A stretch of 64,000 nt of DNA, taken from contig JAGBJI010000001.1 in NCBI GenBank assembly GCA_017934545.1, positions 1 to 64,000 of the forward strand, in the 5' to 3' direction. Position numbers and translations under genes: made by a program. Below, piece after piece: positions 63,764 through 64,000 of the stretch (positions are counted from its first letter, which is position 1; every line of letters begins with the position of its first letter). The notes under the pieces were generated by a model, which was not told the origin of the DNA, ran no database searches, and saw nothing but the letters and a program-made list of their open reading frames with translations. This DNA is from Bacteroidales bacterium. GTDB taxonomy: Bacteria; Bacteroidota; Bacteroidia; Bacteroidales; P3.

Positions 63764-64000
63764 GGTAAATCATTCTTGTTAAGTTGATAAAATCTTGTGT
63801 ATCCATTTGCTCGGGACGCAAAGTCAAAAACTTTTCATCTACATCCGTTAAATCTTTTTGCAGACTTTTCAAACTCTGACGCAGCATTTTGCGTCTGTGG
63901 TTAAAAGCGGCTTTGACCACACGGACAAAGTCTTCGGTATTTACGCCCAATGTGACATCGTTTTTACGCTTCAAAGTGATGACTGCACTTTGTACGGCAG
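63756..64000 (-). CDS. rsmA: 16S rRNA dimethyladenosine transferase, C-terminal part
   Basis: The last about 80 codons are in the window; the frame is open to the right edge. The sequence AVQSAVITLKR, then FVRVVKAAFNHRRKMLRQSL matches the C-terminal rRNA-contact region of RsmA/KsgA, which dimethylates two adenines near the 3' end of 16S rRNA. The catalytic N-terminal domain lies beyond the window. Overlap with mntP shows co-translation. Confidence 0.88.
   Translation of the reverse strand, partial: AVQSAVITLKRKNDVTLGVNTEDFVRVVKAAFNHRRKMLRQSLKSLQKDLTDVDEKFLTLRPEQMDTQDFINLTRMIYHE

Noticed and set aside
63764-64000. Manganese riboswitch upstream of mntP
   Set aside because: The region is the coding end of rsmA, overlapping mntP by 8 bases, with no untranslated leader.

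Overview
The window looks like a chromosome segment of an anaerobic, Bacteroidales-type Bacteroidota bacterium. The evidence is the low GC content, the TAnnTTTG-type -7 promoter boxes (often TATCTTTGC), three proteins with type IX secretion (T9SS) C-terminal sorting domains, exported proteins that mostly begin with Gln after a predicted A-x-A cleavage site, and typical family members (RnfA, AspT exchanger, DASS permease, LolE, OprP-type porin). No genus can be assigned. About 54 protein genes and one tRNA (Val, TAC) are supported. There is no rRNA, CRISPR array or complete mobile element.

Layout. 1-2.7 kb: edge of an AAA ATPase gene and two tandem tyrosine recombinases, probably the end of an integrated element. 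3.3-9 kb: T9SS esterase, a frameshifted outer-membrane barrel gene, and two anion/amino-acid transporters. 9-17 kb: guaA with a downstream block of exported proteins (LysM/periplasmic-binding, an unknown 892-aa protein, a PD40-OmpA protein). 17.5-27 kb: WecA-type transferase, ftsE, GT2, aspA, zinc macrodomain hydrolase, ridA, M6 protease. 27.4-31.9 kb: TolC/MacA/MacB-like efflux operon. 32-36.5 kb: tRNA-Val, a HigBA-type toxin-antitoxin pair, and a cleaved-adhesin-like T9SS gene that appears phase-OFF because of a G10 tract in its signal peptide. 37-44 kb: class M-like sirtuin, orphan rnfA, and a leftward block clpP - TlpA - lpxD - O-antigen ligase - GT2. 44-52.5 kb: porin, Gate-type transporter, mtnN, MerR, ddl, MsbA-like ABC exporter, and a degenerate LTA-synthase-like protein. 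52.7-57.6 kb: rbfA - lolE, then glutaminyl cyclase - Rieske-like lipoprotein - lpxK - punA. 57.8-64 kb: Tat-dependent aldo/keto reductase, NapH/NapG-like fusion, tatC, tatA, AraC regulator, mntP, rsmA edge.

The most unusual signal is not a gene. Ten intergenic spacers carry short arrays of an A-tract / 4-9 nt core / T-tract unit repeated with a period of 22 bp (individual steps 21-23). They occur at about 3.1, 9.0, 17.2, 22.0, 27.3, 33.6, 36.7, 44.2, 52.6 and 57.7 kb. Cores differ between arrays (CATATG, TCACAT/ATGTGA, ATAGGT, TCTGAT, CCCGG, ACCGTC), but the spacing is kept. Most arrays sit inside inverted-repeat arms of two main types (TTTTGCCCCTTnnGAAAG or TGTTTTCTGA). They occur in divergent, tandem and convergent spacers, so neither a promoter nor a terminator role explains them. 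They could be bent-DNA or nucleoid-protein sites, or a non-autonomous repeat family.

Three long G tracts (10, 10 and 11 G, all on the + strand) are a second theme and suggest slipped-strand phase variation. Envelope assembly is the main shared theme of the genes: lipid A (lpxD, lpxK), polymer transfer and ligation, lipoprotein sorting, T9SS cargo and Tat export.
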